Source: Draconibacterium orientale (lineage in GTDB: Bacteria; Bacteroidota; Bacteroidia; Bacteroidales; UBA12170). Taken from it: a stretch of DNA of 7,530 nt. The stretch lies in NCBI GenBank assembly GCA_020718315.1, contig DYSK01000101.1, positions 1-7,530 of the forward strand. The letters run 5' to 3'. Shown in pieces: positions 1 to 5,810 of the stretch (the first letter of the stretch is position 1; each line of letters begins with the position of its first letter). The position numbers were made by a program, and so were the translations under genes. The notes under the pieces are model-generated. The model searched no databases. It was given only the letters and a program-made list of their open reading frames with translations, and had not been told where the DNA came from.

Positions 1-50
1 GATTTCAAATGTTTCAACGAACACGCAAACCCGCATTTGCTATAGCGTTT
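1..50 (-). other. Possible attC-like folded region downstream of the antitoxin gene
   Basis: This stretch follows the antitoxin stop codon on the minus strand and runs off the window. It contains a small perfect hairpin (GCAAA at 25-29 against TTTGC at 36-40, 6-nt loop). An outer, interrupted pairing joins ACGC at 23-26 with GCGT at 45-48 and AAC at 16-18 with GTT at 51-53. Nested imperfect pairing after an AAC core resembles an integron attC site. However, the far end is cut off and the visible cores do not match the attC consensus well. A simple terminator stem or an unrelated repeat is equally possible. Confidence 0.25.
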
Positions 51-68
51 GTTATGCCATCGTGCTTT
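51..68. repeat. Left half of inverted repeat flanking the toxin-antitoxin pair
   Basis: The sequence GTTATGCCA (51-59), running directly into ATCGTGCTTT (59-68), recurs in inverted orientation at 771-801. The two blocks are contiguous here but separated by 12 extra bases in the right copy. The repeats enclose the whole toxin-antitoxin unit with its promoter, as expected for the boundaries of an inserted cassette. Confidence 0.6.
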
Positions 69-74
69 ATTTTC

Positions 75-383
75 CTATAGTTCAAGACTCAGTTTAAGGT
101 GTCCGCCAAGTCCTTCTCGAATTATTCTCTTTAGTGTCGAAAGTCGAATGTCGCTGGCATTATTCTCAATTCTGGAAATGTAGTTTTTAGTTGTCCCACA
201 TTTTAGGGCAAGTTCTTCTTGTGTGAGGTTTTGTTGTTTTCTGGCTTCTTGAATAAGTACACCTATTTTGAAATTCTCGAAATCCTCTTCGTATTTATCT
301 CTTGTTGGTGTTCCAATTATTCCATATTTCTTGTCTATATGATCATCCCAGGAAACAAGATTATTTTCTTGATTTTTCTTCAT
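75..383 (-). CDS. HigA-type antitoxin, XRE-family helix-turn-helix protein
   Basis: This 102-residue protein has a Cro/CI-type helix-turn-helix at about residues 40-90: a first helix at IGVLIQEARK, then LTQEELALKCGTTKNYISRI with the recognition helix around TTKNYISRIE, then a supporting LSTLKRII helix. The charged N-terminal 38 residues lie before the DNA-binding domain. The gene is second in the unit and its start lies 23 bases inside the end of the toxin gene, so translation is probably coupled. Toxin-first order is the HigBA arrangement. By family knowledge, the protein should neutralise the toxin by binding it and should repress their shared promoter; the dyad at 722-741 is the likely site. 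Membership of the XRE family is clear. The antitoxin role follows from the neighbouring toxin. I leave the symbol empty because HigA-like families are heterogeneous. Confidence 0.88.
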   Translation of the reverse strand: MKKNQENNLVSWDDHIDKKYGIIGTPTRDKYEEDFENFKIGVLIQEARKQQNLTQEELALKCGTTKNYISRIENNASDIRLSTLKRIIREGLGGHLKLSLEL

Positions 384-699
384 AATATCTCTTTTTTAAA
401 CGTTCTGCTTTTTCGATTTCATTTTTCGGGGTTTTATCAGTCTTTTTCTGAAAACCATTCAGTAGAATTATCAAATTCCCTTCATCAAAGAAGCATAAAA
501 TTCGAGAAATATCGCTGCCTAATTTGATTCTGATTTCAAAAAGTCCTTCTGTCCCTTCAAGGTGTTTGAAAAATTTCTCGGGAACCATTCTCAATGTTCG
601 GACTAAACCAATTATCCAGTCAATTTTGTCCTGAACTTCTGGTCTTTGAGAGTAATAGAAATCCCAGAATTCAGTTCCGTATACATAAGTTGTCCGCAT
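361..699 (-). CDS. HigB/RelE-type toxin, phage Gp49-like family
   Basis: This 112-residue protein matches the Gp49-like/HigB branch of the RelE superfamily, which are usually about 95-120 residues long. The visible family pattern is a helical N-terminus with VQDKIDWIIGLVRTL (residues 22-36), then FFKHLEGTEGLFEIRIKLG (43-61), SRILCFF (65-71), a hydrophobic strand LIILLNGF (76-83), and the tail KKTDKTP followed by EIEKAERLKKRY (85-105). Basic residues K45, R57, R66, K85 and K86 sit where ribosome-dependent mRNA interferases of this fold carry functional residues. That makes mRNA cleavage the expected activity, inferred rather than shown. The start at 699 lies 19 bases after a strong -7 box and gives the usual family length. 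The gene overlaps the antitoxin by 23 bases. No truncation or frameshift is seen, so the toxin looks intact. Confidence 0.88.
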   Translation of the reverse strand: MRTTYVYGTEFWDFYYSQRPEVQDKIDWIIGLVRTLRMVPEKFFKHLEGTEGLFEIRIKLGSDISRILCFFDEGNLIILLNGFQKKTDKTPKNEIEKAERLKKRYYEEKSRK

Positions 700-718
700 A
701 AATTTTTCAATTACGGCG

Positions 719-750
719 CAAAGTTACCTATTTAGACAACTAATTCCAAA
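719..750 (-). promoter_or_regulatory. Bacteroidota-type promoter of the toxin-antitoxin pair
   Basis: On the minus strand, TTTG (747-750) is followed after exactly 20 bases by TAACTTTG (719-726), a full match to the Bacteroidota promoter pattern (TTTG near -33 and TAnnTTTG near -7). The box ends 19 bases before the toxin start codon, which predicts a short leader. Confidence 0.75.
722..741. promoter_or_regulatory. Dyad-symmetric operator candidate over the toxin-antitoxin promoter
   Basis: The 20 bases have the symmetric form AGTTnnCTAnnTAGnnAACT, with 7 of 10 base pairs symmetric about the centre. The dyad covers part of the -7 box and the spacer of the promoter. This is the usual place for an antitoxin with a helix-turn-helix to bind and repress its own transcription. 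The symmetry is seen directly; the binding is inferred. Confidence 0.5.
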
Positions 751-770
751 TTTTGATGAAATTTTCTAAA

Positions 771-801
771 AAAGCACGATTTTTTTAGCATGTGGCATAA
801 C
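771..801. repeat. Right half of inverted repeat flanking the toxin-antitoxin pair
   Basis: AAAGCACGAT (771-780) and TGGCATAAC (793-801) are reverse complements of the two blocks at 59-68 and 51-59. Twelve bases (781-792, T-rich then AGCATG) separate them here and are absent from the left copy. In the direction of the toxin gene this places GTTATGCC upstream and GGCATAAC downstream of the unit. Confidence 0.6.
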
Positions 802-963
802 TAGCAGATATGCATAGCTGTGCAAAAAAAATCGAACCATCAAAACCCAGCCTGTAATGGGATTGTATTTGGAAGATAAATATTTTGCCCTGCTCGAAAA
901 AAAGCAAAATGCTTTCAAATCAAATTTGCATTGATTTTCCTGTTCGCACAGAAAAATCATTTA
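802..963. other. Gene-poor spacer with small palindromes and no convincing gene
   Basis: This stretch lies between the repeat-bounded cassette and the promoter of the thioredoxin-like gene. It holds an imperfect palindrome (CAG-a-TATGCATA-g-CTG, 805-820), a small stem (AAAGCA 901-906 with TGCTTT 910-915) and an AT-only-rich stem (AAATCAA 917-923 with TTGATTT 931-937). An open frame without an upstream start, 818-934 on the plus strand, ends in a plausible protein-like tail but is too short to call. I see no RNA gene here. Confidence 0.45.
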
Positions 964-971
964 TACCTTTG
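964..971 (+). promoter_or_regulatory. Promoter -7 box for the thioredoxin-like/panC unit
   Basis: TACCTTTG is a perfect TAnnTTTG box, but no clear TTTG or TTG lies 19-21 bases upstream, so the -33 half is weak. Transcription from here would give a leader of roughly 115 bases before the start codon at 1093, containing the short ORF at 1007-1096. Confidence 0.5.
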
Positions 972-1006
972 TTGTTCATTTCAAAATCAAAAATGATGAA
1001 ATAGCC

Positions 1007-1096
1007 ATGAAAAAAATCACCTATCGAGATGCGTGTTTTCTTCTTAGCTATTCCATTTCGCACATGCGAGATAAAAATCAAAATCGATACACATGA
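1007..1096 (+). CDS. Possible 29-residue upstream ORF overlapping the thioredoxin-like gene
   Basis: An ATG at 1007 opens a 29-codon frame (starting MKKITYRDAC, ending NQNRYT) whose TGA stop overlaps the next gene's ATG in the arrangement ATGA. It lies downstream of the promoter box at 964-971 and would therefore sit in the mRNA leader. The peptide resembles nothing I recognise and has no membrane segment. The ATGA overlap is the classic layout for translational coupling but could arise by chance in a short frame. Confidence 0.3.
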   Translation: MKKITYRDACFLLSYSISHMRDKNQNRYT

Positions 1097-1605
1097 AAAA
1101 GATAGTTTTAGGCTTGTTTTTGTTCCTTTCTATAGGAATCTATGCGCAAGAATTAAATAAAGTAATTATCGACCCTGATTTAAATCGGGAAATTCTGATT
1201 GGTTGGGTTAATCGCGAAGGAATTTCATCAAAGGATTACTTGGTAAACGAACAGTTGAAATACGAAGCCTACGAAGCCAATCCTGAAGCATTGAAATTTA
1301 TAACAAAAGCATTTTCCAAAGAGAAGAGCCTTCGCATTTTAGTAGTCTTTGCTACTTGGTGTGGCGATTCCAAAATGCATGTCCCCGAATTTTTTAAAGT
1401 TGCCGATTTGGCCAAAATTAAAAATGTAAAATACTTGGCTGTGAGCCGAAAAAAGACGGCTCAAGACATCGATATGAGTAAAATGGATATTCAACGTGTT
1501 CCTACTTTTATTGTTTACAAAGGGAAAACTGAATTGGGGAGAATCATCGAATCTCCAAACGAAAATATAGAAAAAGATTTGGTTCGTATTCTTCAAAAGA
1601 AATAG
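1093..1605 (+). CDS. Exported thioredoxin-family protein with a CxxS active site
   Basis: This 170-residue protein starts with a clear Sec signal peptide (KK, a hydrophobic core to about residue 16, and likely cleavage after IYA at residue 18). It should therefore work in the periplasm or outside. The thioredoxin fold is shown by the strand RILVVFATW (81-89), the active-site motif WCGDS (89-93) and the cis-proline loop RVPT (135-138). The second active-site cysteine is replaced by Ser93, leaving C90 alone. Such a monothiol site cannot form the usual intramolecular disulfide, which suggests isomerase-like, thiol-binding or sensing roles rather than a classical reductase. The region before the fold (20-78) has no motif I recognise. 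panC begins 4 bases after its stop, so the two are probably co-transcribed, although no functional link is obvious. The fold is confident; the substrate is unknown. Confidence 0.85.
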   Translation: MKKIVLGLFLFLSIGIYAQELNKVIIDPDLNREILIGWVNREGISSKDYLVNEQLKYEAYEANPEALKFITKAFSKEKSLRILVVFATWCGDSKMHVPEFFKVADLAKIKNVKYLAVSRKKTAQDIDMSKMDIQRVPTFIVYKGKTELGRIIESPNENIEKDLVRILQKK

Positions 1606-1609
1606 TTTC

Positions 1610-2446
1610 ATGTTAGTATTTGAGCGAAAAAACGAATTAGTTGTTTTTGTTAGAAACGCAAAAAACCAAGGTAAAACAATTGGCTTTGTTCCTACCATGG
1701 GCGCTTTGCATGCCGGACACTTGAGTTTGGTTAAAATTTCGGTAGAGCAATGCGATATGACCATTGCAAGTGTTTTTGTGAACCCAATCCAATTCAACAA
1801 TCCCAAAGATTTGGAAAAATATCCGCGCACTTTTGATGCAGACAGCAAAATGCTAGAAGAAGCCGGCTGTGATGTCATTTTCTATCCTTCGGTAGAAGAA
1901 ATGTACCCTACCGAAGCCGTCGAAGAATTTGATTTCGGACAATTGGAAACCGTCATGGAAGGCGCTTTTCGCCCCGGACATTTTAATGGAGTAGCCGTGG
2001 TGGTAAAACGCCTATTCGAAATAGTAAATCCCGACAAAGCATATTTTGGGAAAAAAGATTTTCAGCAACTGGCCATTGTCAAAGCACTTGTGAAACAAAT
2101 TCAGTTTCCGGTCGAAATCATTGGAATGGAAACTGTTCGAGAACCCGACGGCTTGGCTATGAGTTCGCGAAATATGCGCTTATCACCCGACGAAAGAACA
2201 AAAGCTGTTGAAATCTCAAAAGTGCTGAAATTTATTCAGGAAAACAAAAGCCGATATTCGCCCTTGCTTTTGGAAGCACAAGCAATTGATCGGCTCTCAA
2301 AAAATTTCAAAGTAGAATACATTCAAATAGTGGACGGACATAGTCTGCAGCCTATAAGCAGTTGGAATCAAACAGATTATCCTGTTGTTTGTGCCGCGGC
2401 TTTTCTTGGTGAAGTGCGTTTGATAGATAATCTTGAACTCGAATAG
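1610..2446 (+). CDS. panC: Pantothenate synthetase
   Basis: This cytoplasmic enzyme joins (R)-pantoate and beta-alanine, using ATP via a pantoyl-adenylate intermediate, in the last step of pantothenate (vitamin B5, coenzyme A precursor) synthesis. At 278 residues it is the normal family length. Signatures are visible in order: PTMGALHAGH with the HxGH nucleotide-binding motif at 34-37; FVNPIQFNNPKDLEKYPRT around 56-75; the FRPGHFNGVAVVVKRLF pantoate-site region around 119-136; GKKDFQQL (147-154); and the KMSKS-like SSRN within DGLAMSSRN (180-188). All key motifs are intact. The start at 1610 sits 4 bases after the preceding stop and leaves the usual short N-terminus before the HxGH loop. panD, the source of its beta-alanine substrate, follows 84 bases downstream. 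Confidence 0.97.
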   Translation: MLVFERKNELVVFVRNAKNQGKTIGFVPTMGALHAGHLSLVKISVEQCDMTIASVFVNPIQFNNPKDLEKYPRTFDADSKMLEEAGCDVIFYPSVEEMYPTEAVEEFDFGQLETVMEGAFRPGHFNGVAVVVKRLFEIVNPDKAYFGKKDFQQLAIVKALVKQIQFPVEIIGMETVREPDGLAMSSRNMRLSPDERTKAVEISKVLKFIQENKSRYSPLLLEAQAIDRLSKNFKVEYIQIVDGHSLQPISSWNQTDYPVVCAAAFLGEVRLIDNLELE

Positions 2447-2448
2447 AC

Positions 2449-2474
2449 TCCTTGTTTCCCTTCTAGAAAAAGGA
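2449..2474 (+). terminator. Weak hairpin after panC
   Basis: TCCTT (2449-2453) and TTTC (2455-2458) pair with GAAA (2466-2469) and AAGGA (2470-2474), giving a 9-bp stem with one bulged G and a 7-base loop. It begins 3 bases after the panC stop codon. The following bases (TAAATCGTATTTT) are not a clean T run, so this may be an mRNA 3' stem rather than an efficient terminator. Confidence 0.35.
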
Positions 2475-2515
2475 TAAATCGTATTTTGCTTTTATAATTA
2501 ATAGGAAATAATGTT

Positions 2516-2523
2516 TAATTTTG
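2516..2523 (+). promoter_or_regulatory. Promoter -7 box directly before panD
   Basis: TAATTTTG fits TAnnTTTG. The -33 half is weak: TTTA at 2491-2494, 21 bases upstream, is the best candidate. The box ends only 7 bases before the panD start codon, so a transcript from here would have almost no leader. panD could then be expressed separately from panC. Confidence 0.5.
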
Positions 2524-2530
2524 CCGCAAC

Positions 2531-2881
2531 ATGCATATAGAAGTATTAAAATCGAAAATTCATCGTGTAGGCATTACCGAAGCAAATTTGGATTACATAG
2601 GTAGTATTACCATCGACGAAGATTTGATGGAAAGTGTAAATATCATTGAAAACGAACGTGTTCATATTTACAATATTAACAATGGCAATCGATTTGATAC
2701 ATACGTAATAAAAGGTTTGCGAGGAAGCGGCGTAATTGGAATAAATGGGGCTGCTGCTCGCAAAGTGGCTGTCAACGATAAAATCATTATTGTTTCTTAT
2801 GCCTCTATGGTTTTTGAAGAAGCAAAAAACCATAAACCATTGATCGTTTTCCCAAACGAATCGAATAAAATATCCATATAG
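2531..2881 (+). CDS. panD: Aspartate 1-decarboxylase proenzyme
   Basis: This enzyme decarboxylates L-aspartate to beta-alanine, the substrate of PanC. It is a pyruvoyl enzyme made as an inactive proprotein that cleaves itself between Gly24 and Ser25, turning Ser25 into the pyruvoyl group. Here the cleavage pair is in YIGSITID, with Gly24 and Ser25 at exactly the E. coli numbering. That supports the ATG at 2531 as the start. Other family marks are IHRVGITEANLDY (10-22), the NNGNRFDTYVI strand, GSGVIGINGAAARKV and the FEEAK segment near the end. At 116 residues it is the usual length. The TAG stop shares its last base with the GTG start of the next gene. The protein acts in the cytoplasm as a tetramer in known cases. 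Confidence 0.97.
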   Translation: MHIEVLKSKIHRVGITEANLDYIGSITIDEDLMESVNIIENERVHIYNINNGNRFDTYVIKGLRGSGVIGINGAAARKVAVNDKIIIVSYASMVFEEAKNHKPLIVFPNESNKISI

Positions 2882-3894
2882 TGAAGGAAACAATCGTTTC
2901 TGTATTTAAGTATTTATTTTTCCTCGCCCTTGGCATCGGACTATTGTTTTTTGCTTTTCGCAATATCAATTTGACCGATTTATGGGAAGAGCTTAAAACG
3001 GCCAACTATTGGTGGTTTCTTGCAGCCATTATCATTGCGGTGATAAGTCACGTTTTTCGCGCTTTGCGATGGAATTTGCTCATAGCCCAAATGGGTTATA
3101 AAACTAGAACTTCTACCACTTTTTATTCTGTGATGATGGGTTATTTGGCCAATATGGCCTTGCCTCGCTTAGGTGAGATTACACGTTGCGGATTTTTGAG
3201 TAAAAAAGAAAATATTCCTTTCAATACATTGTTTGGAACCGTAATTGCCGAACGAGTTTTCGATTTAGTGGTTCTGTTTTTCATCATAAGCATGGTTATT
3301 CTCACTCAAATTGAGAAAATTGGCGGTTTTCTCGACGAACTTTTGGTGAAACCACTGCTGGGATTCTATTCAGGAAAAGAATTGGCCATCTTGATTGTAA
3401 TTCTGCTATTTCTCCTATTCTTGTTTCTTGCTTATCTGTTTTTCCGAAGACTAAAGCCCTGGATGAAAACCACCATGCTCTACCAAAAGATAGAAGCTTT
3501 TATTGATGGATTTGTAGGCGGTCTGCGAAGTATCGAAAAACTGAAAAACAAAAAAATGTTTCTATTTCATACTTTCATGATTTGGTTTCTGTATCTGCTA
3601 ATGATTATTCTCCCATTCTACGCTTTTGCCGAAACCTCCCATTTTAAATTTCTTGACGGATTAACAGTTTTGGGAATTGGAAGTTTAGGAATCGTTGCCC
3701 CCGTTCCCGGTGGCATAGGCTCTTACCATTTTATTATTACCGAAATGCTTACACGATTGTATCATATTCCTCTAAAGGCTGCCGCCGCATACGCAACAGC
3801 AAATCATGCAGCACAAACCTTAATGATTATTGTTGTGGGGTTGATATCATATATTCTCTTAATTTTGGGAAAAACAAAAGCGCGCAATGAATAA
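2881..3894 (+). CDS. Flippase-like integral membrane protein (LPTM/AglD family)
   Basis: This 337-residue polytopic inner-membrane protein belongs to the family usually annotated as lysylphosphatidylglycerol synthase transmembrane region or flippase-like domain. It has about seven to nine hydrophobic segments and no MprF-type catalytic domain. Conserved family features are HVFRALRW near residue 60, GEITRC (98-103), the AERVFDL segment (123-129) and the PVPGGIGSYH loop (274-283). The family is linked to moving or modifying lipid-linked substrates, but no substrate can be read from the sequence. Translation starts at a GTG that overlaps the panD stop by one base; no nearby in-frame ATG exists, and the first membrane segment begins by residue 9, so a later start would damage it. 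It overlaps rfaE2 by 8 bases, which hints at an envelope role alongside lipopolysaccharide synthesis. Confidence 0.85.
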   Translation: MKETIVSVFKYLFFLALGIGLLFFAFRNINLTDLWEELKTANYWWFLAAIIIAVISHVFRALRWNLLIAQMGYKTRTSTTFYSVMMGYLANMALPRLGEITRCGFLSKKENIPFNTLFGTVIAERVFDLVVLFFIISMVILTQIEKIGGFLDELLVKPLLGFYSGKELAILIVILLFLLFLFLAYLFFRRLKPWMKTTMLYQKIEAFIDGFVGGLRSIEKLKNKKMFLFHTFMIWFLYLLMIILPFYAFAETSHFKFLDGLTVLGIGSLGIVAPVPGGIGSYHFIITEMLTRLYHIPLKAAAAYATANHAAQTLMIIVVGLISYILLILGKTKARNE

Positions 3895-4378
3895 TCTCTC
3901 CAAAATTCACGACAAAATATTTACACCAAACTCTCTGGCCATTAAATTGAAACAATGGCAGGAAGAAAATAAGAAGATTGTTTTTACAAACGGATGTTTT
4001 GATTTGCTTCATCGCGGTCACATCGAATACCTTTCAAAAGCAGCCGATTTAGCTGATATCCTATTGATTGGAGTGAATACCGACCGCTCTGTGAGCCGTA
4101 TCAAAGGTTCTCAAAGGCCATTGCAAGATCAAGATAGCCGTTTAATCATTCTTGCTGCCTTGAATTTTGTAGATGCAGTCATCCTTTTCGACGAAGAAAC
4201 GCCTTTCGAATTGATAAAATTTGTTCAACCACACGTATTGGTGAAGGGAGCCGATTACAAACCCGAAGAAATTGTGGGGTATGATATAGTTAAAAACAAT
4301 GGAGGCGAAGTAAAAACCATCGATTTTTTGCCGGGCTATTCCACTTCTGCCATCGAGAAGAAAATAAAAGAAAGCTAA
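3887..4378 (+). CDS. rfaE2: D-glycero-beta-D-manno-heptose 1-phosphate adenylyltransferase
   Basis: This 163-residue cytidylyltransferase-fold enzyme transfers AMP from ATP to heptose 1-phosphate, a late step of ADP-heptose synthesis for the lipopolysaccharide inner core. Evidence includes the nucleotide-binding loop FTNGCFDLLHRGH with HxGH at residues 42-45, followed by VNTDRSVSRIKG and the RPLQDQDSR segment. LVKGADYKPEEIVG and the C-terminal GYSTSAIEKKI then complete the family pattern. The protein corresponds to the C-terminal half of the bifunctional E. coli HldE; the kinase half is absent here, so a separate hldA-type gene is expected elsewhere. The start lies 8 bases inside the upstream membrane-protein gene, indicating co-translation. 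The N-terminal 30 residues before the fold are normal for stand-alone versions. Confidence 0.94.
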   Translation: MNNLSKIHDKIFTPNSLAIKLKQWQEENKKIVFTNGCFDLLHRGHIEYLSKAADLADILLIGVNTDRSVSRIKGSQRPLQDQDSRLIILAALNFVDAVILFDEETPFELIKFVQPHVLVKGADYKPEEIVGYDIVKNNGGEVKTIDFLPGYSTSAIEKKIKES

Positions 4379-4385
4379 ATCGTTA

Positions 4386-4416
4386 TTGGTATTTCAAAGC
4401 GAATGATTTACCTTCG
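4386..4416 (+). promoter_or_regulatory. Promoter candidate for radA
   Basis: TTG at 4386-4388 is followed after 20 bases by TACCTTCG at 4409-4416, a one-mismatch form of the TAnnTTTG box with the correct spacing. It ends 20 bases before the radA start. It begins 8 bases after the rfaE2 stop, with no clear terminator between, so read-through from upstream is also likely. Confidence 0.5.
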
Positions 4417-4436
4417 TAAGCTTAACAAAAACAGCG

Positions 4437-5807
4437 ATGGCTAAACAAAAAACCACTTTCTTTTGTCAGAATTGCGGCGCCGAATCACCAAAGTGGATTG
4501 GGAAATGTCCTTCGTGTTTGCAATGGAACACTTTTGTAGAAGAAGTGGTACAGAAAACTTCGGCAAAAGACCAATGGGCAGTAAATGCCGGATTAGCCGA
4601 AAACAAAATTCAAGCAAAACGAATTTCGGATATTGAATTTAGCGAATTAAACAGAATAAATACTCAAAATGAAGAGCTTAACCGTGTTTTAGGCGGTGGC
4701 TTGGTTCTTGGTTCTATTGTTTTGTTGGGCGGAGAACCCGGAATTGGCAAATCGACACTTCTCCTGCAAGTGGCTTTGCAAATGGAAAATCAAAAAGTGC
4801 TATACATTTCCGGCGAAGAAAGTGAGCAACAAATACGAATGAGGGCCGAAAGACTTAATCTTATCCTTTCCAATACTTTTGTTCTTACCGAAACAAATAT
4901 GCAAAATATTGCATTGGTAATAAAACAAGTGCAGCCAACGGTTGTAATCATCGATTCCATTCAAACAATGCAGTCCGAACTTGTAGAATCAGCAGCAGGA
5001 AGTATCTCTCAAATACGTGAATGTGCGGGCGAGTTTCATAAATTTGCAAAACAAAGCAATGTTCCTGTTTTGCTCATTGGCCACATTACAAAAGACGGAA
5101 GTCTTGCCGGCCCAAAAGTATTGGAACACATGGTCGACAGTGTATTGCAGTTTGAAGGCGATCGAAATTACGGATATCGTATTTTGCGATCGGTCAAAAA
5201 TCGCTTTGGTTCAACTTCCGAATTGGGTATTTATGAAATGCAGAGCAGTGGCTTGAGGCAAGTTTCCAATCCATCTGAAATCCTGCTTTCGCACCGCGAT
5301 CAGATGCTGAGCGGAATTGCTATCGCTTCCACTCTTGAAGGAATGCGCCCAATGCTGATCGAAATTCAAGCACTGGTGAGCAGCGCCGCCTATGGAACGC
5401 CGCAGCGGTCCACAACCGGTTTCGACCCTCGTCGATTAAATATGCTTTTGGCCGTTTTGGAGAAAAGAGTTGGCTTCCGTTTGGCTTCGAAAGATGTTTT
5501 TGTAAACATTGCTGGCGGAATAAAAGTGGACGATCCTGCCATCGATTTGGCGGTAGTTTGTGCCATACTTTCTTCCAATGAAGATATCGAAATAGACGAT
5601 AAAATTTGCTTTGCGGCCGAAGTGGGTTTGTCGGGCGAAATACGATCCGTAAATAGAATAGAACAAAGGATTTCGGAAGCCGAAAAATTGGGATTCGAAC
5701 GGATAGTGATTTCCAAATTCAACCAAAAGGCAATCCCGAACAGAAGTAAGATTCAAGTCATTGCCGTAAACAAAGTGGAAGAAGTTTTCAAATATGTATT
5801 TACCTGA
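4437..5807 (+). CDS. radA: DNA repair protein RadA (Sms)
   Basis: RadA is a cytoplasmic RecA-related ATPase that helps process branched intermediates and drive branch migration during recombinational repair. At 456 residues it has the standard length and domain order. First comes a four-cysteine zinc finger (C10, C13, C24, C27). A RecA-like core follows, with Walker A GGEPGIGKST (98-107), Walker B VVIIDS (169-174) and the RadA-specific KNRFG motif (254-258). Last is a Lon-protease-like domain (about 280-456) with GGIKVDDPAIDLA. In that stretch the position held by Ser372 in E. coli RadA appears to be Ala, which fits a non-proteolytic role and is common in the family. The start is fixed by the zinc finger only nine residues in. 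The next gene begins 3 bases after the stop. Confidence 0.97.
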   Translation: MAKQKTTFFCQNCGAESPKWIGKCPSCLQWNTFVEEVVQKTSAKDQWAVNAGLAENKIQAKRISDIEFSELNRINTQNEELNRVLGGGLVLGSIVLLGGEPGIGKSTLLLQVALQMENQKVLYISGEESEQQIRMRAERLNLILSNTFVLTETNMQNIALVIKQVQPTVVIIDSIQTMQSELVESAAGSISQIRECAGEFHKFAKQSNVPVLLIGHITKDGSLAGPKVLEHMVDSVLQFEGDRNYGYRILRSVKNRFGSTSELGIYEMQSSGLRQVSNPSEILLSHRDQMLSGIAIASTLEGMRPMLIEIQALVSSAAYGTPQRSTTGFDPRRLNMLLAVLEKRVGFRLASKDVFVNIAGGIKVDDPAIDLAVVCAILSSNEDIEIDDKICFAAEVGLSGEIRSVNRIEQRISEAEKLGFERIVISKFNQKAIPNRSKIQVIAVNKVEEVFKYVFT

Positions 5808-5810
5808 TTT

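Noticed and set aside
901..919. AAAGCA/TGCTTT stem that reads as a terminator on the minus strand (followed by a T run)
   Set aside because: There is no minus-strand gene upstream for it to terminate, and the stem is only 6 bp and AT-rich.
818..934. Plus-strand open frame ending in a protein-like tail (MGLYLEDKYFALLEKKQNAF then KSNLH), possibly the remnant of a broken gene
   Set aside because: Its only ATG gives 25 codons, nothing upstream extends the frame, and I recognise no family. It cannot be separated from chance.
766..960. 64-codon minus-strand ORF upstream of the toxin gene
   Set aside because: Its composition is low-complexity and hydrophobic, it runs through the repeat at 771-801, and it has no recognisable domain or promoter. 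It is most likely a chance frame in the spacer.
1339..1878. 179-codon minus-strand ORF across the thioredoxin-like and panC genes
   Set aside because: It is antisense to two well-supported genes, and its translation shows no domain. It is a shadow frame.
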